Positions 23,126 to 35,085 are shown, counted from the first letter of the stretch. The stretch is 64,000 bases of DNA from Eucommia ulmoides (GCA_016647705.1 CM028330.1:35477534-35541533); one strand, 5' to 3'. Notes: generated by a model not told the origin, from the letters alone. Made by a program: numbers and translations.

Positions 23126-24536
23126 TGGTAGCGTGTAAATTACGTCGCTACTTTCACCACAAGTGTACGGGTCAAGTTTTAGTAGAGTGGGAAGAGTAAG
23201 GGTTGTCGTATCCACAGGGATTAGTGTAGATTATTGTTGAGTACCGTAATTGTCATAACCTAACTTTATTTAGGCGATAAAAAATATAGTTTTTGTTAAT
23301 ATACTAATATACTAAACTAAAATACTAATTAATCTAATTACACTATTTATACTATATTGAGACGTTTAGGGGAATAGATTATCTAGGGATTGACTTTGTT
23401 TACTTAAATGTGTTTGGTTTCGTTTAGTTAATAATAACGGTATTTGACCTATCCGATAATCTCAATATCGTAAACTCATTCACCCCCTCGCCCGAGTGTA
23501 AAGTGAATGAATATGCGACTTCGCGTTAACGCTGAAGTCCCCATCTAGCATTTTGTAGAACACATAGTCACATGAGCCTCGCCCAATGTCATGGATTGTA
23601 CATTTTCTAACGCCCTCCCGGGTCATTAGATCATCGCATTGTGTTTAAACTCTAATCCGAATCTGGGGTTACCTCTCCCGAGTGTCAAACCCTGATTTCT
23701 CTATATATCTAAACAAGCATATAATGGAAATACAAGAATGGTAAACACAATTGAATAGCGAAGAACAATCGTTAAAGAGATACAATTCAAACAAACGACA
23801 TTTTCATAAATTATGTTAATCCCATAGATAATCCATGTTTAACCAATGGCCATAACCGTATATACAATGACAAACGAGCTAAACATGCTTAAACAAACTA
23901 CCAAAGTTAAGAAATAAATAAAGAAACGAAGGAACTTAGTCGTTATCCAAAGATTCGACGCTAAAACCACTCTGAGAGTATTTCTCCTTCTTTACTTTAT
24001 GATCTTCTTCTTCGAGTTTGAATGAGATCCCCCAAAAACTCTCAAGACTTTCTTATATTATCTTTCCTCAGGTCTAATGGCCGAAAAAATGAGACGAGGC
24101 AAGGATATGGGAACAAAAATACCTCAAAATATCTAAAAAATACACTTTACAGGTACAGGGTTCAACACTGCAGTGGTGGGTATATTGGCAGTGATAATTG
24201 TTGCAGTGGTGGCTTGATCGCTGCAGCGGTGATTCATTAGTGGGCACTTTGTTATTTCACCACTGCAGCGGTGGACAAATAGAGTGAAATTCAGTTCTCT
24301 GTTGTTTCACCGCTGCAGCAGTGGACAACTTGGCATTTTTCATCATTTTTCCACCGTTCTTCTACCGCCAATCCACCGATCAGTTTGATTTTCAACCGTT
24401 TTAGCTCTTTTTCGTCCCAAACACTTGATTTATACAAAAACAAATAAAATCTAATTAAAACAAATTAAAACATGATAAAAATACTTAAAAACTACCAAAT
24501 TCGGTTTGAAAATAAATAGATAAATTACCCCAATCA
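23126..24536 (-). repeat. 3' LTR of the complete Athila-like element
   Basis: Plus-strand ends are TGGTAGCG and CCAATCA. The LTR carries several CTGCAG-centred palindromes between 24160 and 24320, for example CCACTGCAGCGGTGG. Confidence 0.9.
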
Positions 24537-24553
24537 AATATCCCTAAACTTAG
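24537..24553 (-). promoter_or_regulatory. Polypurine tract of the Athila-like element
   Basis: The minus strand reads CTAAGTTTAGGGATATT directly before the 3' LTR. It is homologous in position to 11240-11257. Confidence 0.5.
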
Positions 24554-26120
24554 AATTTTGCTAGTCCTCGAGCAAAACACCCACATAATACAAGAAACTA
24601 AAATGACTAATTATGAAATTTAAATACTAAAAATAAAAAACACAAACAAACTGAAAACAACAACGTGCAAGTTTTGAATTTCATCTACCCGACCAAATGG
24701 TTTTTCCTCATCGGCCCCCAATTCTATCGAGTTTAAAAATAAAACGAACTATGTGGTGTTCTATAATTTCAACATTCAATAATAGTAAGCGCCATTCTAG
24801 ATCCTTTTAAAGTGTGTGTGAAAAAATTCAATTATACAAACATCCACTGATTGGATTGGATTATCCACCAATAAAGTTCAAGACTAAAACCGACAAGGTA
24901 TATAGGAAATCCATATGCCTGATAGGGTTCCATTCTCCACTAATGTAGGCTAAGAAATTCAAAAAGATCAATAAGACTTGGTTCGGTTTTTGGAAAATGG
25001 CCAAGGGTATATCATGAATAAAAAAAACAAGTTAACGTTGTTAACTTAACAATACCCAAGGCACTACGCTTGGCTCAATCACTCTCAAACCCCCATCAAT
25101 AAATTTGAAACAACTCTGAACATACTTTTAAGACCGACGTACTCACTTGTCAAAAGAAATAAAAATTTAACTATATTTACACACACACATATACACATAT
25201 TATGTAACGTACCACACCCCAATCTTATTTAATTATTACAATTTCACGGGTGTGGCTAAAATGAAAAAAAAATGAGAAGTGAGTACTCGAATACGGAACT
25301 AATAAAAAGTTCGCCCTAAACCCAACCACTCACTTCAAGTAGCATACACAAATGCTAACTTGATTCACTCAAATTATGCCTTCGGTTCAGTAATATAGGT
25401 TTGGAAAGAATTCAATTGGGCAGGGTATTTGTTATGTGTTCAGAATTGAAATGGCTTATAGACTTCGATAGGGTAACATGGGATAAATGATATTACATGG
25501 TAAGCTTCAAAGGCTCAAGCGATCAAAATAAATGCCTAAATCATATCTCCTGAACTCTTCGCCTAGGATTTTGCCTCGAATTTTCCCCAATTAGGTTCTA
25601 GAATCCCTATTGTCATGAACTTGGCTAACGGATAATCGGCGTAAAATCAATTAGATAGTTATACATTGAGTTTATGTGCTCGTGTAATTAGGATCCACAA
25701 TAACTTTTACTAAAACGAGACGTCAAGCACACATAACACACATAAATGAGAATTACGCTTGAGCTCAATAAACAACTAGGGGACAGACTCATCATCGGGT
25801 AATGGCCCAGATGAAGTATAAAACTCAGCACACAACAACTAATACATAAACAAACTAAACCTAAACAAACATGTATACATTGAAATAATAAAACATAACT
25901 AACAACAATAAAGCATAATAACATACTACACATCACCCCTGAACTTACAACGGGTAGTGTGCACATTGACCCATCAGCGATCCCCATAAAAGTATATAGC
26001 ATGATAATGAAGACGGGGGTTTAGAATACGTACCTAGGAGGTAAGAGAAGCTCGCCTCCGAATGAAGTCGGCGGTGATGGATCTAATTTATTTTTGGACC
26101 TGGGTTGCCTCCCAAGAAGA
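24554..26120 (-). other. Non-coding 3' region of the Athila-like element
   Basis: Aligns, inverted, with 9650-11240 and 61550-62789 through shared blocks such as CATTAGTGGAGAGTGGAA and AGTGAGTGGTTGGGTTT. The short frames in it (for example 25688-26002, minus) are not shared as proteins. It includes the inverted hairpin CTGGGTTGCCTCCCAAG at 26100-26116. Confidence 0.7.
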
Positions 26121-26129
26121 GCTTGGTTT

Positions 26130-26560
26130 AACATCCTCGGCCTGACACAAAGAAGTGCTCGTCAAAGAGTAGCTTTTGCCCGTAGTATGTATCATACAAT
26201 ACCATATACGGGTCTTGATTCAAAACTCTCTCAAGACTGGTGAGATATTGCAATGTATGGATCGAGCTCTCAACTTGATTTAGCTCCGCATTATGTGCTT
26301 GGGAAGCATAAATGTACTGAGCTAGAAATGGGATAGATAGGCGAGTGACATCAGATCCTCGTAGATGTGATCATCTTGGATCTGGGGTGGCATCACCAAT
26401 TGGATTTCAAATGGTGAAAAATCACAACTGTTAACATGTGATTCTTCATCGCCAATCCACACTTGGGTTTTTTCCTCATTAGTATGATCATCTTCAATCT
26501 CACCGAAGTATTTTCTTCTTACATTCGGTTCCTTACGGTGGCTTTCACATTTAGATGTGA
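26130..26560 (-). pseudogene. C-terminal ORF remnant of the Athila-like element
   Basis: The minus strand reads LNQDPYMVLYDTYYGQKLLF, then FFVSGRGC and stop (about 26130-26225). It matches the plus-strand end at 9518-9618 (LNQDLYVVLYDTYHRLKLLF). The 3' end of this reading frame is therefore conserved between copies although most of it is deleted. Its product is unknown. Confidence 0.5.
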
Positions 26561-26561
26561 A

Positions 26562-27191
26562 TTATGAATCTCTCAGTGCCATTGCTTCTAACTCGGCCTC
26601 AACATAGCAGATAAGCTGACCGATTTGCATTTGAAGAGATGTTACGGTCGCATCGATTTCAGCGCAGACCGTCTCAATATAATCAAGACGATCCTCATGC
26701 TCACTGAGTTGATCATGCATCTCCCTCAAGAAAATTTGAGTTTCCCTCATAACTGTAGCGAATATCTCTTCCAGGTTGGGGGAAGACTCTACATTTTGGT
26801 CCGAGGTGTCAATCTATGGCGTTGAAGTGTTGGAATAATCCCCCTAGCTTTAGTAACTTGGTGAATAATTCCAACTCTTATAATCTAAAGTTGCCAATTC
26901 CTCTAATAACCAAAAGGATTCATCTGCGATTAGTTCATAGAAAGAGGTGGTACCGTTTCCTCCTTCTACCCACGTTCTGGTTGCGTCTTGTAACCCATCG
27001 AGAAAATTCAGAAGTTGACACTCCCTAGAGAAACCATGATTCGGGAACCAAATAAGCATCTTTTTGTGTCGATCCCAAGAACAATAAAATAACTCAGAAT
27101 CTTGTTGAGAGAAATGCAATAGCACTTCTTGATCTAACATCTTCAAGCACCTCGCAAGAAAAACAAAACTACAAATAAAAATTATAAACAA
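26562..27191 (-). pseudogene. Gag remnant of the Athila-like element
   Basis: Minus-strand pieces. At 26850-27190: SRECQLLNFLDGLQDATRTW, then TSFYELIADESFWLLEELAT, resembling the 'FYNGL...TR...A.ELIE.LA.N.W' part of Athila-type gag. At 26562-26750 a coiled-coil-like MHDQLSEHEDRLDYIETVCA follows. The frame is short, only about a fifth of a normal gag, with no zinc knuckle seen. It is probably non-functional. Confidence 0.55.
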
Positions 27192-27254
27192 AATAAGTGC
27201 CTAAATTAAAATCAAGTTACTTACTCACAATATCAACAATAATCTAAAAATCAA

Positions 27255-27274
27255 TCTTAAGCAACGGCGCTAAA
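27255..27274 (-). promoter_or_regulatory. Primer binding site, tRNA-Asp type, degenerate
   Basis: The minus strand reads TTTAGCGCCGTTGCTTAAG just after the 5' LTR. The best plant match is TGGCGCCGTTGCCGGGGA, the complement of the tRNA-Asp 3' end used by Athila-type elements; the 3' half is mutated. The better-preserved copy is at 61120-61137. Confidence 0.6.
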
Positions 27275-27278
27275 AACT

Positions 27279-28635
27279 TGGTAGCGCATAAATCACATTG
27301 CTACTTTCATCACAAGTGTACGGGTCAAGTTTTAGTGGAGTGGGAAGAGTAAGAGTTGCCGTATCCATAGGGATTAGTGTAGATTATCATTGAGTACCGT
27401 AATTGTCATAACCTAAATTTATTTAAGCGATAAAAAATATAGTTTTTGTTAATATACTAATATCCTAAACTAAAATACTAATTAATCAAATTATACTATT
27501 TATACTATATTGAGACATTTAGGGGAATGGATTATCTAGGAATTAACTTCATTTACTTAAACGTGTTTGGTTTCGTTTAGTTAACAATAATGATATTCGA
27601 CCTATCCAACAATCTCAGTATCGTAAACTCATTTAGTTCCTCTGCCGAGTGTAAAGTGAATGAATATGTGACTTCGCGTTAACACCGAAGTCCCCCTCTA
27701 GAATTTTGTATAACACATAGTCACATGAGTCTCTCCCCAATGTCACGGATTGCACACTTTCTAATGCTCTCCGGCTCATTAGATCGTCGTGTTGTGTTTA
27801 AACTTTAGTTCGAATTCAGGGTTACCTCTCCCGAGTGTCAAATCTCGATTTCTTTATATATCTAAATAAGCATATAATGGAAATACAAGAATGGTAAACA
27901 CAATCGAATAGCGAAGAACAACCTTTAAAGAAACACAATTCAAATAAACGACATTTTCAAAAACTATGTTAATCCTATAGATAATCCATGTTTATCCATT
28001 GGTCATAACCGTATACACAATGAAAAACTAGCTAAACATGATTAAACAATCTACCAAAGTTAAGAAATAATGAAAGAAAAGAAGGAAATTAGCCGTTATC
28101 CAAAGATCCAACTAAAACCACTCCGAGAGCATTTCTCCTTCTTCGCTTTATGATCTTTTTCTTCGGGTTTAAATGAACTTCCCCCAAAACTCTCAAGACT
28201 TTATTATATTATCTCTCCTCAAATCTAATGGCCAAACAATGAGAGGAGGCAAGGATATGGGAACAAAAATACCTCAAAATATCTAAAAAATACACTTTAT
28301 AGGTGCAGTGTTCACCGCTGCAGCGGTGGGTATGTCGGCAGTGGTCACCGCTAGAGCAGTGGCTTGATCGCTACAACGGTGGTTTATCAGTAGGCACTCT
28401 ATTGTTTCACCGCTGTAGCGATGGACAACTTGGCATTTTTCATCATTTTTCCACCGTTCTTCCACTTTCGTTCCACCGATTAGCTTGATTTTCAACCGTT
28501 TTATCTCATTTTCATCCCAAACACCTGATTTATATAAAAACAAATAAAAGATAATTACAACAAATTAAAACACGATAAAATACTAAAAAACTACAAAATT
28601 TGGTTTGAAAATAAATGGATAAATTACCCCTATCA
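27279..28635 (-). repeat. 5' LTR of the complete Athila-like element
   Basis: Plus-strand ends TGGTAGCG and CCTATCA. It contains a perfect 16-bp palindrome CACCGCTGCAGCGGTG (28313-28328) and degenerate copies to about 28430. Confidence 0.9.
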
Positions 28636-28640
28636 CCACT

Positions 28641-28809
28641 CCCTGAAGGTGCATGCTCAGGCAATAGATTCTACTGACAGTTTGGCACACAGGTGTCATG
28701 TTTTTTAGGAAACGCAATGGCTACTGTTTGTATTAATTCCCAGATCTTTTCTTTCAAGTGATAGTACTACTCGGTCATATGTCCTCTGGATCCCGAGTGG
28801 TACTCATAG
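28641..28809 (-). pseudogene. Gag C terminus of the Tat element
   Basis: The minus strand encodes FYEYHSGSRGHMTE, then YYHLKEKIWELIQ and PNCQ. This is the 'CAYHxGxxGHxxExCxxLKxKIxxLI' type zinc-knuckle-like end of Ogre/Tat gag, with Cys codons turned to Tyr. It continues across the solo LTR at 28815-30535. Confidence 0.6.
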
Positions 28810-28814
28810 AATGT

Positions 28815-30535
28815 TGATAGGTGTGAAAAACCTATCTATTTTCAATCCGAATTTGTTAGTTTTCGAATATGTTTATACAATATTTTATTATATTTTAATT
28901 AGTTTTCATACTTTTTGTATAAATTAGGTGTGTGGGGCAAAAATATAGGAAAGTGGAGTGAAAACGATAAGATCGAACCAAAGGGGTTCGAAGTTACGGT
29001 GGATAAACAAGCTCGGAGGCTAAAAGATGAAACAGGCCTACCGCTTAGGCGTCCAGACCACCGCCTAAGCAGTGAAGATGCTGAGAAGAACAAAATGTTA
29101 CTGATGGACGATTGCCTAGGCAAAGATTCTATCGCCTAGACAGAAATCTAGCAGAAGACGAAGATGGGCTACTGACAGCTGCTCGCTTAGGCGAAGTTTC
29201 CTTCACCTAAGCGAAAATCCAACAGTATGTTCTCCCAGTCCACTGCCCACTTCACCGCCTAGGAGATCAAATCAAACAGACCTAACTCTGCCTAGGTGCA
29301 ATTTCCACCGCCTAAGCGGATTTTCCCTGCACAGTCTTGAGATATTTTTAGATATTTTTAAGATATTTTGGCTATAAATACCCCCTCTCCTCCCCCTTGG
29401 CCGATGACTCTCTTTCCCCCATGGATTTTTGAGCCCCTTAGGCTATATCTAAGGGTATAGTTAGGGATTTTAGGTGTGGAGATCGCATCCCGAAGTGGAG
29501 AAGACGGCGAATTGATTGTAGAGCGTTCTTAGCGGTTTATCTTCGGACGAGGCTAAGTTCTTCAATTGTTTTTCCTTATTTCTTTATCTTAGGAGAATGT
29601 GAGCATGTTTAGCTCGTTATTTTATTGTATATTCATATATGGCCTCGAGTTAAATATGGATTGTAGTAGGGATTAACGGTATATTTATAAATACGTTGTT
29701 TGGATAATTTTGGTATTTCGTTTGTGATTGTTCTTCGTAGTTTAATTGTATTTATCGTATTGTTTGTTTATTATGATTGGATTGATAAATGGAGAATACG
29801 AGGTTTCGACAAACCCCGGATTCAGATTAAGGTAAACAAATGCTACGATTCTATAATCCAGTCAGGGTTTGAATCGTGGACAATCGATGACGTGGGGTAA
29901 GACACATGCTACCTAGGGTCATTAAGACGTTGAGGGGGAACTCTTCGTTGAATTGAAGTCGCGTTATATCCCTTGTCTTACACTCGGAAGAGGTGCTGAG
30001 GGAGTTTTAGAACGGAGATTGTCGATAGGGTAAATACACCGCGACGATCCAATAACCTGGGAGGGAGTTGGAATGTGTACAATCAATGACGCTGGGTGAG
30101 ACTCACGCGACCTAGGGTCGTTAAGACGTTGAGGGGGACTTCTTCGTTGACTCAAAGTCATGTATTCTCCCATCTTACACTCGGAAGAGGTGGCGGTGGA
30201 GTTTACGTACCGAGGTTGTCAAATAGGTCGAACAACGTAAATGCGAGTAAATCGGAATCGAACACGTATCACGTTAATCCCTAGGCGATTCTTCACCCTA
30301 AAACATATTAGCATATTAGTGTAGTTAATTTAGGTTATATTAGTATTAGTTTAATTAATTAAATATATTTGTTTTTCGCCTAGATAAAATTAGGTCATGA
30401 CAAACGCGGTATTCGATAGTAACGACACCAATCCCTGTGGATACGATAACCCGATCTTAACGATCACACTATACTAAAACTTTGACCTTGTATACTTGAG
30501 AGTGTAAGTAGGCGCATGTGTTTCCTGGGCTACCA
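28815..30535 (+). mobile_element. Athila-like solo LTR with CCTAGG palindromes, TSD AATGT
   Basis: Starts TGATAGGTGTGAAAAACC, ends GGGCTACCA, and is flanked by AATGT (28810-28814 and 30536-30540). It is 1721 bp, the same length as the inverted copy at 39645-41365. The CCTAGG/CCTAAGC motif set (29039-29325) lies just upstream of TATAAATA (29373-29380). Two near-repeats of a 'GTTGAGGGGG...TCTTCGTTGA' block (29929 and 30129) lie downstream. Confidence 0.9.
29373..29380 (+). promoter_or_regulatory. TATA box of solo LTR 28815-30535
   Basis: TATAAATA followed by a CT-rich start region. The same TATAAATA is at 59954-59961 in the LTR at 59455. It sets the LTR orientation and places the palindromes in U3. 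Confidence 0.55.
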
Positions 30536-30540
30536 AATGT

Positions 30541-32165
30541 ATTCGAAGAAGCGGCTTTACTTCCAGGCTTAGGCTTGTAGGACAGAAAGAGTGTTAGTAT
30601 CCCTTGCTTCAAACAACTCCTGTACAACTCATGATTGAAATCGGAAGGTTTAGTTGTTCTTTGTTATCATTCTGAAAGTTCTCCCCAGTAGTGTGAGGTG
30701 GATATCCTGGGTGGTATTGGGTTCCAGACTTTAGAGTGTGGCTAGGAATTTGAGGTGAGGGGTTCTGGTTTGGCTGATATGTATGGTAAGTAGGTGTTTG
30801 GTAGGCTTGGGAATAATACTGGGGAGTGTGGTTTTGGTAAGGTGGAGGTGCGTTCTAGTACTAGTGGGGACAACTTTGAGAATATGGTTGGTTTCGGGGG
30901 GTAATAATTGTTTTGGCGATTTTGATGGAGGTGGTTACAATATTGGTTGTTTTGGTTTGGGTAATTTTGGGGATAAGAGGCTTGGGGGTTGTTTTGGTGA
31001 AGGGTTTTCTGGAGGAAAACGACAACAACTACTTCATCTTCTAGTTTCTTTGGTAGAGCTGACCTCTTTATCAGATCGAGCAAGAGCCTTTCAATCTTTC
31101 TGCTCCTTATTCCTTATTCTGTCACCTTGGATTGCTTGATTATATTGCCGAAGGAATCCACTTCTATGCTTGAGATATATTGATAGAATAACAACGCCTG
31201 AATTGACTTAAATATCTCTAACTGAGCCTCCTCACTTAGCTTAGGGTTAACTTTGGTAGTCTCCTCCCTTCAACTAGCAGTGTACCTCCGGAAGTTTTCA
31301 TATTTCTTTTTTAGTATCTGGTAGAGGGTATTGTGATTCGGTATGACATCTTTATTGTACACGTACTTCTCACAGAAGGCCTCTACTAGATCCTTAAGGT
31401 CTTGATCAACAATAGGTCCGGGGTCATATACCAGTTCAGAGCCGGTTCTTTCAACGATCTCCGGAACATTTTTAAGCAGAGGTCTTCATTTCGAGCAAGG
31501 ATTCCCAATTCTTTCTTGTAAATTTCTGACATGCCACTTTGGGGGCTCAGTGCGGTCATACTTTGTGAACTCCGAAACCACGAAGTTTTCCGGATACACC
31601 ACCCGGGATGGTGTTGACAGCTCTTTGTATACCACTTTTCTGGATGGCTTCTCCATTTTTAGTTCTTCCACTATTCTCTCTAATTCCTCCATTTTCAGAA
31701 CCCAAGTCAGAGGGGGTTAATTATTTTCTCTGTTTTCAGTTTTGACGGTCGGGGCCAGTCAATTGGTATTTGGATCGTTGGATGGAGCAACGAACCTTTC
31801 TGGGTGAATAAGGATCTGCGGTGCGGAGAGGGTTGGGCTTTCGTGTGAGGCCTAATAGACATACCCTTGGCTGGGATATGTCGACGCTCCATAGGCGAAG
31901 GATGAGGGCTTATTTGGGGTCCGTAGTAGACCGGTACCGCAAAGTTTAGCCCAACGTGGTTTGGATTCGGTACTGAGTTCTCCATCCTAACACTTGGAGG
32001 GTTTCCATTTGGTGATTCAGTCACAGGAATTCCATTGGATGGGGGAACGGGCACCTGCTGGAGTTGGCTAAGTTCGTTATTCCTTTCCCTCAGTATGTCG
32101 ATAGTTTCTTGCTTCCAAGCCATTTGGGCTATACGAGGATATTCGGGATTGCCTTCTGATGTCAT
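30541..32165 (-). pseudogene. Gag of the gag-only Tat/Ogre element, decayed
   Basis: Minus-strand reading. The N terminus at 31707-32165 is open for 152 codons and is Pro/Gln/Ser-rich. A conserved VVYPENFVVSEFTKYDRTEP block follows (31486-31692), corresponding to 'FKVPDFEKYDGTxDP' in Ogre gag. Then comes MFRRSLKEPALNWYM (about 31420-31470), and a Pro/Asn/Gln-rich stretch at 30742-31083. Several stops and at least two frame changes are present. The pattern is that of the Ogre/Tat gag, which forms the virus-like particle. No protease or RT follows. Confidence 0.75.
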
Positions 32166-32715
32166 CGTGGAATGAGTCTAGGCTCGATTTCAAGTAAAGA
32201 CTGAGCTTCGGATGGGAGGAACCGAATTTACTTTTCTAGGACAAATTTTACTATCTCGTCCTATTCTTTCAACAAACCCATTTATTCGTCCACGTGGGTC
32301 TTAGGTAGTCTTAAAACTCATCTAAGTTCAAAGCATTTCAATTTTGATAATGACCGATCAAAACAGATAATGATTTATGAAATTCTTTCGTTACTTAATC
32401 AGTATTGAAAACTTTGAACTCGTTTGATTTTTAAGAATTCCTACGACATCATCAATCCATCAATTATAAAACCCCCTTCCATGTCTTGAATTCATAGAAT
32501 TCTGTAGGGATCATATGGATACAAGACAACTGTACTCATGTCGGAGGGTTTTCAACAATATAAAAGCCCGAGAGAAAATAAAGAAATGAAGGGAAAAAAT
32601 AAACATCACAACCTATTTATAAAAATAGAAGGAAAAGATGACAAAGTAAAATTTAACATTCGGACATGTATTAGTTGGACTTATTTGCACATATTAGGCT
32701 CTACCTTCTAATTAT
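32166..32715 (-). other. 5' leader of the gag-only Tat element
   Basis: AT-rich, without a supported ORF, lying between the primer site and the gag start. It contains the ATGACATC... region at which gag may start (32165). Confidence 0.5.
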
Positions 32716-32733
32716 ATCCCAGTGGAGTCGCCA
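32716..32733 (-). promoter_or_regulatory. Primer binding site, tRNA-Arg type
   Basis: The minus strand reads TGGCGACTCCACTGGGAT two bases after the 5' LTR. It matches the TGGCGACTCCACTGGGGA primer site typical of Ogre/Tat elements (reported as tRNA-Arg) with one mismatch. Confidence 0.75.
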
Positions 32734-32735
32734 AC

Positions 32736-35080
32736 TAACGCGCTTTATTTTTCAAAAAGAAAATAATATTAAATAATAACTAAACTTAAGGAGAAAGGGG
32801 TTTTTAAAGCACCGATTTTCTCAAAAAATATACTTAGGCTGCTTTAAAAATAAGAAGTCGCCACCTAACATTGGATTTAAATGGTGTGCTAGATCATCGA
32901 ATTTTAGAAAACAAATTTAAAAGGCCTAAGTAAAAATTGACTCCAAAAATACAGTCAAACCAAAGATTCATTTAAAGGCTCAGGGGTTAGTTATGCTCAG
33001 GGAAAGTGTTAGGCACCCCAAGACGCCCGTTTAAAAACGGAACCTTATGTCAAATTAAATTCAATTAATTTAAGTCAGAACATTTTATTTTATTTTAAAA
33101 TCTTTTCTTTCTTATAAAATATTTTTGGTATTTTTTAAAAATGAGATGGGACATATTTTTGTATTTTTGGAAATGTTCTCTCGGTATAACCTCTTATCAA
33201 ATATTAAGGATTCGACAAGAATAGTCCCCGGGAAGGTTTTTATGTATGTTTTCGAGAGATTTATTCAATTTAAATAGACAAACTAAAAATAGGTGAATAA
33301 AAATGCAAACATGAATGCAAAACTAACATCTATATGAAATTTATTTTTTATGCAAAAGTGACCTAAAAACAACTAAAGGGTTTATTTAAATATGTCGATG
33401 TAAACTTGATATGAATATGGGAATTGAATAAAGAACACTACTTGAATTAATATGATTATGCATGACAATAATTTAATTGTTTAATAAAAATATAAATGGT
33501 GCACGTGCCGTGAGTAAATGTGAAAAATAACATGGATTCACGAAAATAAAAAACATGTATAAAATTGTAAGTAGTGAGAGTGTCCTAAACATGCTGTCTA
33601 AATGATACAAGAAATAAACGTGCTAAGTGGATGCAAAAAGGTCTATTTTAAGTTTGCCTGATTAATTTAAAGAAACTTTATTTTGAAATTTCCTTGAATT
33701 CTATGGATATGAGAATTAAGGGGAGGTTCGCGAAAATAATTTTGTTGATATTAATCTTTCCAAAACTTAAGCGAAATCCCTTGAAAAATTTACCGAGGGA
33801 AGAGATTTCCTAAAATCATTCATTTCTAAATTCCACTCGAGTTTGGAAATGGAAATGAATCCATGGAAAACTCTCTCATGATTTATCGAATCGTCGAATT
33901 CACCTTAAGGTTTGCAATGATTAATTCCTACAAACAAAAAATTTATTATTTTTGTATTTTTTATTTTTTAGGGTTTTGACAACAAGAATAAAAATAAAAT
34001 AAAAAATACAGAAAAAAAAATAATTAAACATCTTTCACCTAACGCTTGGGGTTAAGTTCAACACGAGAAACCCAACACGGCGTTTTCATCGGATCATCGG
34101 ATGACTTATTTTTTTAGTTTTTCTCTTTATGAATTACAAACAAAATAAATAAATAAATAAATAAAATAAAATAATAAAAAGACAGCAGATGTCCTCGTCT
34201 AAACACTGGAAGATTTAGATTGATAATAGGGAACCTCATTCCGACGTTTTTCATCGAATCATTGGACAATTAAAAAAAATAAAGTTTGCTGGAATTTAAA
34301 TTGTGAAGAGAATAAAATAAACTGAAAAAAGAAAAAAAAAAAAAAAAAGATACCTGTTTTAGGCCAAGAATCCAAATGCTCGGTCTTTTTCTTACTTGCA
34401 GATTGCTTTTTGAAAGAGTTTACAATGAGAATTACTCTCTAAGTTTTTTTTTTCATCTCTCAAATTCTGAATGAATAAAGTGGGAAGAGGAGGACCCTAT
34501 TTATAGGAAAAGATGGGGTGTGAAAAACACGAGAAAATCCTAAAAATTAGGTCTGGTTGCCAATGCCCAATCCAAATTTGATTGGGAATGGGTAAAATTC
34601 ATAAAAACACAAAAAAAAAAAAAAGAACATTCTTGACACAGGCATCACCCCCTGCCTCATAGTAGGGGCCAATTGGCCCTTCTCATTACTTTTTATTTCT
34701 TTCTCTTTCTCTCTCTCTTACGTGCACACACACAATGCTAGAGGTGGGGCCCTCTCTCACTTTTTTTTTTTTTCTCTTTCTCTCTCTTTCTTTCTCTCTC
34801 TTAGTTGGACTAGGGGGCCCACCCCATTTTCTCTCTCTCTCTCTCTCTCTCTCTCCTCCTCCTCCTCCTCCTCTAATTTCTCTTTCAAATTGTACTTTTT
34901 TTTATTTCTCAATCCCTAAACTCTTTTATTTTATTTTGATTTTTTCTTTTCATTTTCTATTTCTTTATCAATTTTTTTTTTCTGGAAATAAAATAAAATA
35001 AAAAAAAGTTAAATAAATAAAGTTAACTATAAAATAAAACATTTTTTTTTTTGTGGGACAGTTAAAATACCGTGTCTACA
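32736..35080 (-). repeat. 5' LTR of the gag-only Tat element (2345 bp)
   Basis: The minus strand begins TGTAGACACGGTATTTTAAC, the standard Tat LTR start, and ends GCGCGTTA. It carries CT and (CTC)n tracts at 34757-34872. Confidence 0.9.
34757..34872. repeat. CT / CTC microsatellites
   Basis: T-run and TCTC tract, then pure (CT)n at about 34831-34853, then (CTC)n at 34854-34872. It is the LTR-internal counterpart of 21020-21076. Confidence 0.85.
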
Positions 35081-35085
35081 GGAAG

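Larger units (their letters stand above)
23126..28635 (-). mobile_element. Complete non-autonomous Athila-like element, TSD CCACT
   Basis: A 5510-bp element on the minus strand flanked by CCACT (23121-23125 and 28636-28640). The LTRs are 1411 bp (23126-24536, 3') and 1357 bp (27279-28635, 5'). The 2.7-kb internal region carries a primer site resembling tRNA-Asp, a short gag remnant, the C terminus of an ORF ending SGRGC and stop, a conserved hairpin and a non-coding tail. No pol domain is present. Its size and content fit a LARD-like derivative of an Athila-type element. Confidence 0.88.
18968..35080 (-). mobile_element. Gag-only Tat/Ogre-type element, TSD GGAAG
   Basis: Complete element on the minus strand. 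The 5' LTR is 32736-35080, the tRNA-Arg-type primer site 32716-32733, gag lies in pieces between 32165 and 28641, then comes a 3' region with a tandem array, and the 3' LTR is 18968-21294. It is flanked by GGAAG (18963-18967 and 35081-35085). No protease, RT, RNase H or integrase motif lies between gag and the 3' region, so it is non-autonomous. It holds two later insertions: 23126-28635 and 28815-30535. Without them it is about 8.9 kb. Confidence 0.9.

Noticed and set aside
25688..26002. 104-codon minus-strand Cys/Leu-rich frame
   Set aside because: Located in the conserved non-coding tail; the other two copies of the tail do not keep the frame.
30742..31139. Plus-strand Gly-rich frame of 118 codons
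   Set aside because: Antisense shadow of the Pro/Asn/Gln-rich gag segment on the minus strand.
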